This document shows positions 56,757-64,000 of a DNA stretch of 64,000 nt, piece after piece. Numbering within the stretch: position 1 is the stretch's first letter; each line of letters starts with the position of its first letter. Source of the stretch: Streptomyces sp. R28 (GTDB taxonomy: Bacteria; Actinomycetota; Actinomycetes; Streptomycetales; Streptomycetaceae); assembly GCF_041052385.1 (NCBI RefSeq), contig NZ_CP163439.1, positions 744,001-808,000 on the forward strand. Direction: 5' to 3'. The translations under genes were made by a program, and so were the position numbers. The notes beneath the pieces are model-generated. The model was not told the origin of the DNA, did no database searches, and saw only the letters and a list, made by a program, of their open reading frames with translations.

Positions 56757-57288
56757 CCCTCCTCACACATCAGCAGCCAGTCCTTAGGATCCGCAGCCCC
56801 CATGACGATCCGGGCAAGAATGTCTGGCCGTTCCTGATCGACCCGGACGACATCACCCGGATCTACTTCCGCAATCCCGTCACCCGCGCGTGGCACACGC
56901 TGATCTGGGAGCACGCCCCGGCGGCGCGGATGCCGTTGAGTGAGGACGCCTTGGTCTTCGCCCGAAGGCCGGCCGTTGCGAAGTACCGCTGTCCGATGAC
57001 CGGCTGGCCGTCGCGGACCTGTTGGAGCGCTGGACCGCTGGAACCTGGGGCTGGGTACGACGCCGGCCGAACGGCGTATGGCCCTGCGCCTGTCCCGTGA
57101 ACAGGCCGCCCCCGACCTGCCCGACGCCGGCGAACCGGAGGCCTGTATCACTACCGTCCGTACGCCGTGCCCTGGGCGACGAACCGGGACCGTCGGCGTC
57201 TGAGAAGCCCGAGCCGGCCGCGGAGATGGGCGATGACGACGAGACCGACGTTGACGACTTCCACGCCGACGCTTTGGAGGACGTATGA
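56757..57288 (+). pseudogene. TniA/Mu-type transposase C-terminal remnant
   Basis: Plus-strand pieces match the C-terminal part of TniA-like (Mu/Tn552 type) transposases: DPDDITRIYFRNPVTRAWHT then LIWEHAPAARMPLSEDALVF and AKYRCP. After frameshifts, LAVADLLERW appears, and finally the acidic end DDDETDVDDFHADALEDV with a stop at 57288. At least two frameshifts; no integrase catalytic core. Confidence 0.75.
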
Positions 57289-57545
57289 ACGCGCCCTCGG
57301 AGCAAGCGAGTCCGGCGGTTCTGGCGCTGTCGCGCAAGGAGGATTTCAAGGCGTTCTGTGACGCACCGGCCCGCACCCAGCCGCTGGCGCTGAGCCGGGA
57401 TGAGCTGGAGGTCCTGGCTACGGCCGACCGGCACGCCTACAACCGTGTCCGGCGGCATTTCCGAGACTGGGCAAGACCACGGCAGTGCTCGCGTTCGCCC
57501 GGGAGTTCCACCTTCTTCGGGACAGCGAAGGAGTTCCTGGATCCT
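57285..57545 (+). pseudogene. TniB-like AAA ATPase N-terminal remnant
   Basis: It begins MNAPSEQASPAVLALSRKED, overlapping the TniA remnant's stop (ATGA), as tniA-tniB genes do. It continues to ATADRHAYNRVRRHFR, then in a shifted frame LGKTTAVLAFAREFHLLR, the Walker A region, with the piece in between deleted. The ATPase core after it is missing and the next sequence is another IS fragment. Confidence 0.75.
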
Positions 57546-57720
57546 CTGGTCAAGCCCGTCCTGGCGCCACAGCGTGAAGTAGTAGGACACCCCCGACCAG
57601 GCCGGCAGGTCGTGGGGCAGGTAGCGCCACTGACAGCCCGTCCGGTTCTGGTAGAAGATCGCGTTCACGACCTCCCCGGAGATCGCAGGTCCCGGGGTCT
57701 CCGGTCGCCGACCGGCTCAC
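57540..57720 (-). pseudogene. IS5-type transposase N-terminal remnant
   Basis: The minus strand reads VVNAIFYQNRTGCQWRYLPH then DLPAWSGVSYYFTLWRQDGL and DQRIQELL, a standard N-terminal stretch of IS5-type transposases. It breaks into the TniB fossil and into unrelated sequence. Confidence 0.85.
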
Positions 57721-57788
57721 CCGGTCCTGCTTCCAGGCAAATATGCCGATCAGTTGGGCCGAACAACACCAGTACCACGACCGGGCGA

Positions 57789-58763
57789 TCATGAACCGAG
57801 AGGGGAGGGACGCAACGGCCTTTCAGGGGCTGTTGCGGCGCGGAAGGCGCTGGGGCTCACGCCCCGATGGCGTTTGAAGGCGGCGCTGAAGCCGAAGGCA
57901 TCGGCGTAGCCGACAGACTTGGCGATCAGAGCGATGGAGGAGTCGGTGTCGGACAGGAGTGCCTCGGCCTCGTCCATACGGCACTCGGTGAGGTAGGTCA
58001 GCGGCGGGCGCCCCATCACCTCGGTGAAGCGTTTGGCGAACAGCGCTCGGGAGACACCGGATTTGGTGGCGAGCGCCTGTACCGTCCATCCCTTGGAGGG
58101 CCGGGCGTGGAAGGCTTCGAGGGCAGGGGCGAGGACTGGGTCGGCCAAGCCGCGGTACCAGTCGGGGGCCTCCGGGCCCGCCCGGTCGAACCAGGTACGC
58201 AGCGTACACACCAGGGCCCAGTCCAGCAGTCGGTCCATCAGAGCCTGGGAGCCGGCCGAGCGCAGGGCGGCGTCGGCGGCGGCCGTCTCCAGCCAGGCGC
58301 AGACCTCTGTGTCCTCGTTGATCACGAGTACGGGCGGCAACGCGCGGAGCAGTCGTTCATGGCGATGGCCCGAGGCGCGGTAGGCGCCCACGATCAGTGC
58401 GGTCGCTCCGTCCGGTTCGTTGCCCCAGCGGATCCCGCCGAGGTCTCGGGCAGTGCATTCGGCATCCGCTGCGAAGCACGCGATTTCGTACTCGACGTGT
58501 GGGCGGTCGAGGGTGGCCGGCTGGTCCACGAGGTGAAATGTGTCGGGGCCGCGCACGATGGCCGTGTCGCCGACACCGACTGCTTGTTCGGCGCCGTCGG
58601 GCAGCAGCAGGATGCCACCGCCCCGCAACACGCTGACCATCGTGAGCGGGGCGCCGTCGGCGAAGCGGATGGTCCAGGGCGCTTCCAGCACGGCGTGGCT
58701 GACGACCGAGCCCTCGGCCCGGATGCCACTGAGCAGCGCACTCAAAGGGTCCACGGATGGCAT
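57789..58763 (-). CDS. AraC family transcriptional regulator
   Basis: 324 residues from the ATG at 58763. N-terminal cupin-like ligand domain (SVLRGGGILLLPDGAEQAVG, TAIVRGPDTFHLVDQPATLD) of the AraC_binding_2/cupin_6 kind. C-terminal double helix-turn-helix ~220-310: WTVQALATKSGVSRALFAKR, FTEVMGRPPLTYLTECRMDE, IALIAKSVGYADAFGFSAAF and the end KRHRGVSPSAFRAA. It is divergent from the NAD(P)H oxidoreductase it likely controls; this pairing of cupin_6 AraC regulators with oxidoreductases is common. The inducer is unknown. Confidence 0.93.
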   Translation of the reverse strand: MPSVDPLSALLSGIRAEGSVVSHAVLEAPWTIRFADGAPLTMVSVLRGGGILLLPDGAEQAVGVGDTAIVRGPDTFHLVDQPATLDRPHVEYEIACFAADAECTARDLGGIRWGNEPDGATALIVGAYRASGHRHERLLRALPPVLVINEDTEVCAWLETAAADAALRSAGSQALMDRLLDWALVCTLRTWFDRAGPEAPDWYRGLADPVLAPALEAFHARPSKGWTVQALATKSGVSRALFAKRFTEVMGRPPLTYLTECRMDEAEALLSDTDSSIALIAKSVGYADAFGFSAAFKRHRGVSPSAFRAATAPERPLRPSPLGS

Positions 58764-58867
58764 CGTAGACGAACTCCTATGCAGCGGAGCGTTTCTCCCA
58801 TGGATCATCCAATTGATCACGGGTGTACTGGACTGGTCGAACTGACCGAGACCAGCCAGGAGAAACC

Positions 58868-59548
58868 GTGTCGCACCGCAGCAGCGCTGCCAGGACCGCC
58901 CTTGTGGTCATCGCACACCATCGGGCCGATTCCCTCACCGCGCACACCGCCCGCCGTACCGCCGCGCGACTCGAGACCGCCGGATACCGCGTCGACCTGC
59001 TCGACCTGCACGCCGAAGGGTTCGACCCGCGGATGAACGTGGCGGACCAGCCGGACTGGGGCAACCGGGAGAAGCCGTACTCGGACGAAGTCCAGGCCCA
59101 TATGCAGCGCGTCCTCGACGCCGATGTCGTCGTCGCTGTGTTCCCCGTGTACTGGCAAAGCGTGCCCGCCCTCCTCAAGGGCTGGATCGATCGCGTGTGG
59201 AACTACGGATTCGCCTACGGCCGCAGCAAGCCCCGCCTGGCGGGCAAGCGCATACTGTGGCTGGGCCTGGCCGGCGCCACCTCCGACGACCCCATTACGG
59301 AGGGAATGCAGGCCGTGCTGGAGACCAACCTGAGCGAGGGCATCGCCTATTACTGCGGATTCTCCTACTCCTCCGTCGCCCTGCTCCCCGATGCCGAGGA
59401 GCGCCCGCAGAGCATCGATGCCGAGGGCAATCTGCTGGTCGGCGCCGCAGTTGCGGGAGCCGAGCGCGCGGCGCAGTATGCCGAGTTCGACCGACGCACG
59501 CGGAAGGCCGTGGAAGGGTTCCTTACGGCGGAACTGGTGACGGCCTGA
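58868..59548 (+). CDS. NAD(P)H-dependent flavin oxidoreductase (YwrO/MdaB type)
   Basis: 226 residues from GTG at 58868 with AGGAG seven bases upstream. Flavodoxin-like fold: TALVVIAHHRADSLTAHTAR, YRVDLLDLHAEGFDPRMNVA, DADVVVAVFPVYWQSVPALL and KGWIDRVWNYGFAYG (flavin/quinone site). Resembles NAD(P)H dehydrogenases/quinone reductases and azoreductases that reduce quinones or electrophiles with two electrons. Divergently transcribed from the AraC-type regulator. Confidence 0.92.
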   Translation: MSHRSSAARTALVVIAHHRADSLTAHTARRTAARLETAGYRVDLLDLHAEGFDPRMNVADQPDWGNREKPYSDEVQAHMQRVLDADVVVAVFPVYWQSVPALLKGWIDRVWNYGFAYGRSKPRLAGKRILWLGLAGATSDDPITEGMQAVLETNLSEGIAYYCGFSYSSVALLPDAEERPQSIDAEGNLLVGAAVAGAERAAQYAEFDRRTRKAVEGFLTAELVTA

Positions 59549-59607
59549 GGACGGGCGCAGGCTCCCGCGCTGCCAGGTGCTACTCAGGCCCAACTTGATC
59601 GGCACTA

Positions 59608-59640
59608 CGGCCCGCATCGACGAAGCGGCGATGCGGGCCG
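59608..59640 (+). terminator. Hairpin terminator after oxidoreductase
   Basis: 12-bp perfect stem (59608-59619 with 59629-59640), 9-base loop, 60 bases after the stop at 59548 and before the converging MocR gene's end. Confidence 0.7.
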
Positions 59641-59745
59641 GACCGGGCTCTCTCCCAGAAGCGGACTTGACGACCTCTCATGTCCAGGAGGTCATCGTGG
59701 TGGTGCTGGACTGGGCAAGCCATGTACAGGCGCTTCCTTACGCGT

Positions 59746-61197
59746 TCAACAGTCCTGAGGCGGGCCGAGTACGCGGTGCAGGCCCGGCTCGATGTCCGGT
59801 GCGCTGATCGAGCCGTAGCCGAAGACGAAGCCCGGGCGCGCGGAGCGGTTCGCGGCGACCTCCGCCAGGGTGTAGACCGCCACACCGGATGCCCTGGCCC
59901 GGACGGCCCGGTCCGCGAGGGCGTCGGGCTCGGTGAGGTGGCCCCGGGTGAATGCGGTCACGTGCAGGCCCGCGGCGGACGGCACCAACTCGGCCAGGCC
60001 CGCGAAGTGGTCGGTGAGCGCCTGGGTGATGGCTCGGTGCCGGGTCGCGTACGTGTGCTGCATCCGGCGGACGTGCCGGGCGAGCAACCCGTCGTCGACG
60101 AAGCGGGCGAGCGCTGCCTGCGTGGGGACCGCTGTGTGCCAGTCCGCCGTGTACTTGGCGGTGCGCAGCGCTGTGCGCAATGGGGCGGGCGCCACCAGGA
60201 ACCCGACGCGCAGGGAGGGCAGCATCACCTTGGAGAACGACCCCACATAGATGACGTGTCCGTCCCGGTCCAGACTCTTCAGCGTCTCCACCGGCCGCCC
60301 GCCGAACCGGAATTCGCTGTCGTAGTCGTCCTCGATCACCGCCGCGCCGTGCCGCCGCGCCCACCGCAGCAGCTCCGTTCTGCGCCGCAGGGACATCGGC
60401 ATGCCGAGCGGGAACTGGTGGGCGGGGGTGACGTACACGGCGCGGGTGTCCGGCGGGATGGCGTCCACCAGCAGACCCTCGGCGTCCACCGGTACGCCCG
60501 TGACCTTGGCACCCTGCGCCATAAACGGCAGCCGGGCCGGTGGGTAGCCAGGCTCTTCAACGGCGACATGATCGCCCGGTTCGAGCAACACCCGCCCGAT
60601 GAGGTCCAGAGCCTGCTGCGTGCCGGTGGTCACCAGCACGTCGTCCGGGCCGGTCCGCACACCGCGGGAGAGTCCGATGTGCCGGGCGAGCGCGGCCCGC
60701 AGACCGGCGTGGCCGGCCGGATCACCGTACCCGACCGCCCCGGCCGCCGAGAGGCGCAGTTCCCGGGAGATCAGTGGACGCCAGGCGTCGTACGGGAAGA
60801 GCCGGGCGTCCGGCAGGCCGACCCGGAAGTCGTGGGCCGCCGTAAGCGGTCCCGTGGTCTCCGGAGCTGCCCATGGGGACAAGCCCGCCCACAGGGCGCG
60901 CGGGCGCAGTCCCGAGCCGGTGGTGTCAGTGGTGGTCGCGGCCCCACGCGTGGGCAGGCCCGTCGTACGCACATAGGTCCCGGAGCCGACCCTGCTGTCC
61001 GCGTAGCCCTCGGCGACGAGCCGTTCGTAGGCGACGCCGACGGTGTTGCGGGCCACCGCGAGGCGGCGGCACAACTCCCGGGTCGGGGGCAGCCGCTCAC
61101 CGGGCCGCAGCAGCCCGTCGTGGATCGCGGTGCGCAGTTGGCGGTAGATCTGGCCGGACAGGTCGCGCTGCCCGTCAAGCCTGACATGCACGTCCAT
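59746..61197 (-). CDS. MocR/PdxR-type GntR-aminotransferase regulator
   Basis: 483 residues from the ATG at 61197. N-terminal GntR winged helix (LSGQIYRQLRTAIHDGLLRP, LPPTRELCRRLAVARNTVGV) is joined to a class-I aminotransferase fold: VLVTTGTQQALDLIGRVLLE, VYVTPAHQFPLGMPM, EDDYDSEFRFGGRPVETLKS, with the PLP lysine in YVGSFSKVMLPSLRVGF. MocR/PdxR proteins bind PLP and regulate vitamin B6 synthesis, amino-acid or transport genes. Here the divergent partner is a maleylpyruvate-isomerase-like gene. No pdxST genes are adjacent, so it may not be the true PdxR. Confidence 0.93.
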   Translation of the reverse strand: MDVHVRLDGQRDLSGQIYRQLRTAIHDGLLRPGERLPPTRELCRRLAVARNTVGVAYERLVAEGYADSRVGSGTYVRTTGLPTRGAATTTDTTGSGLRPRALWAGLSPWAAPETTGPLTAAHDFRVGLPDARLFPYDAWRPLISRELRLSAAGAVGYGDPAGHAGLRAALARHIGLSRGVRTGPDDVLVTTGTQQALDLIGRVLLEPGDHVAVEEPGYPPARLPFMAQGAKVTGVPVDAEGLLVDAIPPDTRAVYVTPAHQFPLGMPMSLRRRTELLRWARRHGAAVIEDDYDSEFRFGGRPVETLKSLDRDGHVIYVGSFSKVMLPSLRVGFLVAPAPLRTALRTAKYTADWHTAVPTQAALARFVDDGLLARHVRRMQHTYATRHRAITQALTDHFAGLAELVPSAAGLHVTAFTRGHLTEPDALADRAVRARASGVAVYTLAEVAANRSARPGFVFGYGSISAPDIEPGLHRVLGPPQDC

Positions 61198-61230
61198 CTC
61201 GGCTTTCCGTTCTCGGCTTTCCGTTCTCGG
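61198..61230 (-). repeat. 14-base tandem repeat including the ribosome-binding site
   Basis: Two and a third copies of CTCGGCTTTCCGTT directly upstream of the MocR start. Read on the minus strand each unit contains CGGAAAG, so the ribosome-binding site is duplicated. Confidence 0.8.
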
Positions 61231-61327
61231 GTCGGCTGCGGTCGGCATTCAGTCCGGCAATTGGCTCAGTCATTTGGCAGCTCATTGGCTCTGGAGCTGA
61301 ACCGCTGTGGGATTTTACGCTCCGGCC

Positions 61328-61921
61328 ATGGACATACGACGACTTGACCGCCAGGCGCTGTTGCTGACTGGCGAGGTGGTCTCCCGCGTGAAGACCGACC
61401 ACTTGAGGTTGGCGACGCCCTGCGCGGACTGGACCCTGTACGGCCTGCTTCGCCATCTGGTCAGCCAGAACGAGGGGTTCGCTGCCTCCGCCCGTGGCGC
61501 GGGTGAGCCGTGGGCCGTATGGCGCGACGGCGACCTCGGCGACGACCCGGCAGGAGCGTATGAGGCGTCGGTGGGCGAGGTCACCGCGGCGTTCGCGGAA
61601 GACGACGTGCTGGAGCGGCGGTTCGCGCTGCCGGAGGTCGGCGAGGGCTTCGTTGTCCCCGGACGGACAGCGATCGGCTTCCACCTGCTCGACTACGTGG
61701 CGCACGCCTGGGACATCGCGGTGACGATCGGCGCCCCTTGGGAGCCCACCGCCGAACTCACCTCCGCCGCGCTGCGCGTTGCCGCCCTGGTCCCGGACGA
61801 GGGTCGCGGGGCCGGTGCCGCGTTCCGCCGGCAGATCACCGCCTCCGACGACGCTCCGCAGGGCGACCGGTTGCTCGCCCTGCTCGGCCGCGACCCGTCC
61901 TGGACGCCGGGGCCATGCTGA
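61328..61921 (+). CDS. TIGR03086/DinB-like mycothiol-type protein
   Basis: 197 residues from the ATG at 61328. Maleylpyruvate-isomerase N-terminal/DinB four-helix family (TIGR03086): LATPCADWTLYGLLRHLVSQ with a metal-ligand His, GAGEPWAVWRDGDLGDDPAG, GFHLLDYVAHAWDIAVTIGA with a second His motif, and the end DRLLALLGRDPSWTP. Metal-dependent, mycothiol- or other thiol-linked enzymes of unknown substrate. Divergent from the MocR-type regulator; the next gene overlaps its stop. Confidence 0.92.
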   Translation: MDIRRLDRQALLLTGEVVSRVKTDHLRLATPCADWTLYGLLRHLVSQNEGFAASARGAGEPWAVWRDGDLGDDPAGAYEASVGEVTAAFAEDDVLERRFALPEVGEGFVVPGRTAIGFHLLDYVAHAWDIAVTIGAPWEPTAELTSAALRVAALVPDEGRGAGAAFRRQITASDDAPQGDRLLALLGRDPSWTPGPC

Positions 61922-62427
61922 GGAGCCGTTGGTGCCAGGGCCCGGCCGGGACCTTCCTTGGCGATGGCGCCGCGACGAATGGCGTCGACAGCGGCATGCG
62001 CGGTCGCCGGAGCGGCCGACTGATCGTCAGCGTCACCGACTTCACCAGCGATGCGTACCAGGACTTGCCCGGCATCGCGCGGCGCGGCTTCGCACTGCGG
62101 CGCCGCTGGCCGCATCTGGACGGAGCGGTCGGCATGTGGTTATGGATCGCGCCCTTGGCCCGGCGCTGCGGATCGGTCTCGGTGTGGACCGGGCGGCGGG
62201 CCCTGGCGGAGTTCGTACGCCTGCCGGAGCATGTCGCGATCATGGACGAGTACCGCGAGCGAGGCACGATCAGGTCGGTGATCTGGGAGTGCGAGAGTTT
62301 CGACGCGGCGCGGATCGGGCGCGACGCGGAGGCATGGCTGACGTCGGACGATCGCCGCCGTGCTGTGCCGGGGGGCCACGGCAATGCGGCTGACAACGGC
62401 TTCTCAGCTCAGGGGCCAAGATCATGA
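61915..62427 (+). CDS. Small DUF3291-like monooxygenase-fold protein
   Basis: 170 residues from the ATG at 61915, which overlaps the previous stop (start choice uncertain; an ATG at 61996 would shorten it by 27 residues). Family-like core: TDFTSDAYQDLPGIARRGFA, LRRRWPHLDGAVGMWLWIAP, CGSVSVWTGRRALAEFVRLP, EHVAIMDEYRERGTIRSVIW, resembling actinomycete antibiotic-biosynthesis-monooxygenase-like ferredoxin folds. A TTA codon at 62140-62142 makes translation dependent on the bldA tRNA if this is a Streptomyces, suggesting late expression. Confidence 0.7.
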   Translation: MLRSRWCQGPAGTFLGDGAATNGVDSGMRGRRSGRLIVSVTDFTSDAYQDLPGIARRGFALRRRWPHLDGAVGMWLWIAPLARRCGSVSVWTGRRALAEFVRLPEHVAIMDEYRERGTIRSVIWECESFDAARIGRDAEAWLTSDDRRRAVPGGHGNAADNGFSAQGPRS

Positions 62428-62465
62428 GCCCCTACATCATATGGGATCTCATTTCCATATCGGAA

Positions 62466-62514
62466 TCTCACGGTCGATGTCGGGTGAGAGTCGGATCCGA
62501 CATCGACCGTGAGA
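62466..62514. terminator. Perfect 18-bp bidirectional terminator
   Basis: 62466-62483 pairs perfectly with 62497-62514 around a 13-base loop, between the converging genes ending at 62427 and 62608. Very strong stem, AT-rich flank on the left. Confidence 0.85.
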
Positions 62515-62607
62515 AACCGCAGTTCAGCGGTGTTCCATCTCAGCCGTGCTGCTGTCGGTGGGGGCCGCAAGCGATCGTCTCCGTCACGGCCTACTACCGG
62601 GGCGACA

Positions 62608-63504
62608 TCACTCCATCGACTCCAGAATGCGGTCGAGTGTCCGGCGCCCCATTCTGCTCATCGTCGGATTGCTCTCGACGTAGTACCAGACAACACCCAT
62701 CGCCTGTTCGAACGCCCATGCCTTGCCGCGCTCCCACTCCAGATCGTCACAGTCCAGTGTCCGCCGGAGCACTTCCCGCGGGCCTGGCTGCAACAGGTGC
62801 CAGGCACTGACCAGATCCAGCGCGGGGTCGGCCGGGCCGAAGCCACCGGTGTCGAGTACGCCGCCGAGCCGGTCCCCCACGACCAGTACATTGCCGGGGA
62901 TGAGGTCACGATGGCTCATCACGTCGGCACCCGTGCGCGGCAACTCCCGAAGCCGGCCCCACACTTGACGCAGCCGCGGCACGTCGAGCAGCCCCCTACT
63001 CGCCTCGAAGCACTTCGCCATCCAGTCGTCGTGGTGAGCGAGAACGCCGCCACGCCCCTCGCCGTTGAAGAGCCGCCCCCGCGTCTCAGACTCCCGGAGG
63101 GCTGCGATGAAGGCCGCAAGGTCCTCGGCAAAAGCGTCCGACCCACTCGGGTCGGCATCAAAGGCGACCGTTCCCGGCAGCCATGTCTGGACCGACCACG
63201 GCATGGGGTAACCCACTCCAGGCCTTCCCAAGGCGACGGGTTCCGGGGCGGGGAACCGAGACACCTGTGCCAACTCCGCGCTCGCCTGGGCTTCCTGCTC
63301 CAAAACCGCCAGCGCCTCGGCAGCATCGGCCAGACGCAGTGGCAAACGCGCAGAGAGGTCGTTCCCGATGCGGAAGATGGCGTTGACCGTTCCAGTCGAC
63401 GGAAGGAGTTGGATCGCCCTGCCGCTCCACTGTGGGAACTGTTCCTGGATCAAGGCCGCAACGGTTTCGGTGGTCACGTCCACCTGGTCATCGTGCATGG
63501 TCAT
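62608..63504 (-). CDS. Aminoglycoside phosphotransferase-like kinase
   Basis: 298 residues from the ATG at 63504 (a second ATG at 63498). APH/choline-kinase fold: STGTVNAIFRIGNDLSARLP, PEPVALGRPGVGYPMPWSVQ, the catalytic loop DVMSHRDLIPGNVLVVGDRL with HxDxxxxN, and the metal loop VLDTGGFGPADPALDLVSAW. Members phosphorylate antibiotics, macrolides or small hydroxylated metabolites; the substrate cannot be assigned. An 18-bp terminator follows. Confidence 0.92.
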   Translation of the reverse strand: MTMHDDQVDVTTETVAALIQEQFPQWSGRAIQLLPSTGTVNAIFRIGNDLSARLPLRLADAAEALAVLEQEAQASAELAQVSRFPAPEPVALGRPGVGYPMPWSVQTWLPGTVAFDADPSGSDAFAEDLAAFIAALRESETRGRLFNGEGRGGVLAHHDDWMAKCFEASRGLLDVPRLRQVWGRLRELPRTGADVMSHRDLIPGNVLVVGDRLGGVLDTGGFGPADPALDLVSAWHLLQPGPREVLRRTLDCDDLEWERGKAWAFEQAMGVVWYYVESNPTMSRMGRRTLDRILESME

Positions 63505-63944
63505 CTCTCGCAGGCCCTTCCACCAGTCCAACCCGAAACGCCGGAAGCAGACCAGATCAACTGAGACGACAGCCAGTATTCCTACGCCAGGATCCAGATC
63601 AACTGATATTTCCGGCCGCCCAGGCGTCTCGACCGTTCTGGTCGCCCCAGGTCACAGCCGCGGCTTCGGACCAGATCACTTACGGCAGGACAAGCGGGCC
63701 GCGCCGCCGACAGGGGCGATTGCGCCGTTGATCTCCGACAGGATGCGAAACGCCGGACGTCCGACACTACGTGAGACAGCGGACAGACCCGCAAGTCAAG
63801 GGACCGCCGTCCCACATGAGCCGCGAGATCCTAAAATTCAACTCAGTCGCCGTGTCATCGAACCCAGTCGAAGATCTTCTTGACCTTGGCGTGCCAGGAT
63901 GCCGGGGACACGACTGCCAGCACGTCGATGGGCAGGAGCTAGCC
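63505..63944. other. Intergenic region before VOC gene
   Basis: About 440 bases, the lowest GC of the right end around 63820-63880. A 13-base direct repeat CCAGATCAACTGA occurs at 63552 and 63594, upstream of the kinase gene. No intact gene recognised. Confidence 0.45.
63552..63606. repeat. Pair of 13-base direct repeats
   Basis: CCAGATCAACTGA at 63552-63564 and again at 63594-63606, start-to-start 42 bases (about four helical turns), 48 bases upstream of the kinase start. Possible activator or repressor sites. Confidence 0.55.
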
Positions 63945-64000
63945 ATGATCAGCGGTGCGCATGTCATCCTCTACAGCCAGGACGCCGAGGCGGACCGTGC
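63945..64000 (+). CDS. VOC/glyoxalase family protein, N-terminal start
   Basis: Only the first 18 codons are inside the window: MISGAHVILYSQDAEADR, with AGGAG seven bases upstream. This start is characteristic of the VOC (glyoxalase/bleomycin resistance) family. The gene runs off the right edge. Confidence 0.75.
   Translation, partial: MISGAHVILYSQDAEADR

Overview
The window looks like the chromosome of a Streptomyces or close relative. It is very GC-rich, uses GTG and TTG starts, and carries typical actinomycete families: SpoIIE/PAS/GAF phosphatases, a PucR-type regulator, an F420-type luciferase-like oxidoreductase, DUF2252 and SHOCT proteins, GtrA, and TTA (bldA) codons in two genes. The many transposase fossils and truncated genes suggest an accessory region such as a chromosome arm. 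No tRNA, rRNA or CRISPR array was seen.

Layout. 0-13 kb: the 3' end of katG, a flavin-reductase-like gene, three SpoIIE-type phosphatases, a degraded GNAT, a dienelactone-hydrolase-like enzyme, the C-terminal stub of an esterase, a PLP-dependent dehydratase and a two-pore-type ion channel. 13-23 kb: a stress/membrane-type stretch with a polytopic membrane protein, DUF7144-like, SHOCT, DUF2252 and DUF6325-like proteins. It also holds fossils of a Na+/H+ antiporter and an arylsulfatase, and ends with a PucR-type regulator. 23-30 kb: three envelope-sugar genes (polytopic protein, GtrA, GT2), a DsbA-like protein that lacks the second cysteine of CXXC, a lipoprotein and a PNPOx-like protein. 30-36 kb: acyl-CoA dehydrogenase with a PadR regulator and a clear operator, an MFS exporter, and a DUF6069-like protein divergent from a MarR regulator with two operator-like palindromes.

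36-46 kb holds the most distinctive locus. A 2,679-residue single-chain polyketide synthase (CoA ligase-ACP-KS-AT-DH-KR-ACP-TE) is translationally coupled to an FADH2-dependent halogenase. Together they look like a compact pathway that activates a carboxylic acid, extends it with malonyl units, reduces and dehydrates it, releases it and chlorinates or brominates it. 46-52 kb: a secreted subtilisin, then an ABC importer (ATPase plus LLM oxidoreductase divergent from lipoprotein plus permease). 51.7-57.8 kb is a mobile-element graveyard with pieces of several IS5-like transposases and a TniA/TniB-type element. Embedded in it are an orphan vWA protein, a frameshifted acetolactate synthase and a cupin. 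57.8-64 kb: an AraC regulator divergent from an NAD(P)H oxidoreductase, a MocR/PdxR-type regulator divergent from a DinB-like mycothiol-type gene pair, an aminoglycoside-phosphotransferase-like kinase, and the start of a VOC/glyoxalase gene cut by the window edge.

A recurring oddity is short tandem duplication directly upstream of start codons. It occurs at about 1.7, 31.85, 37.65, 50.82 and 61.2 kb. In at least two cases it duplicates the ribosome-binding site.
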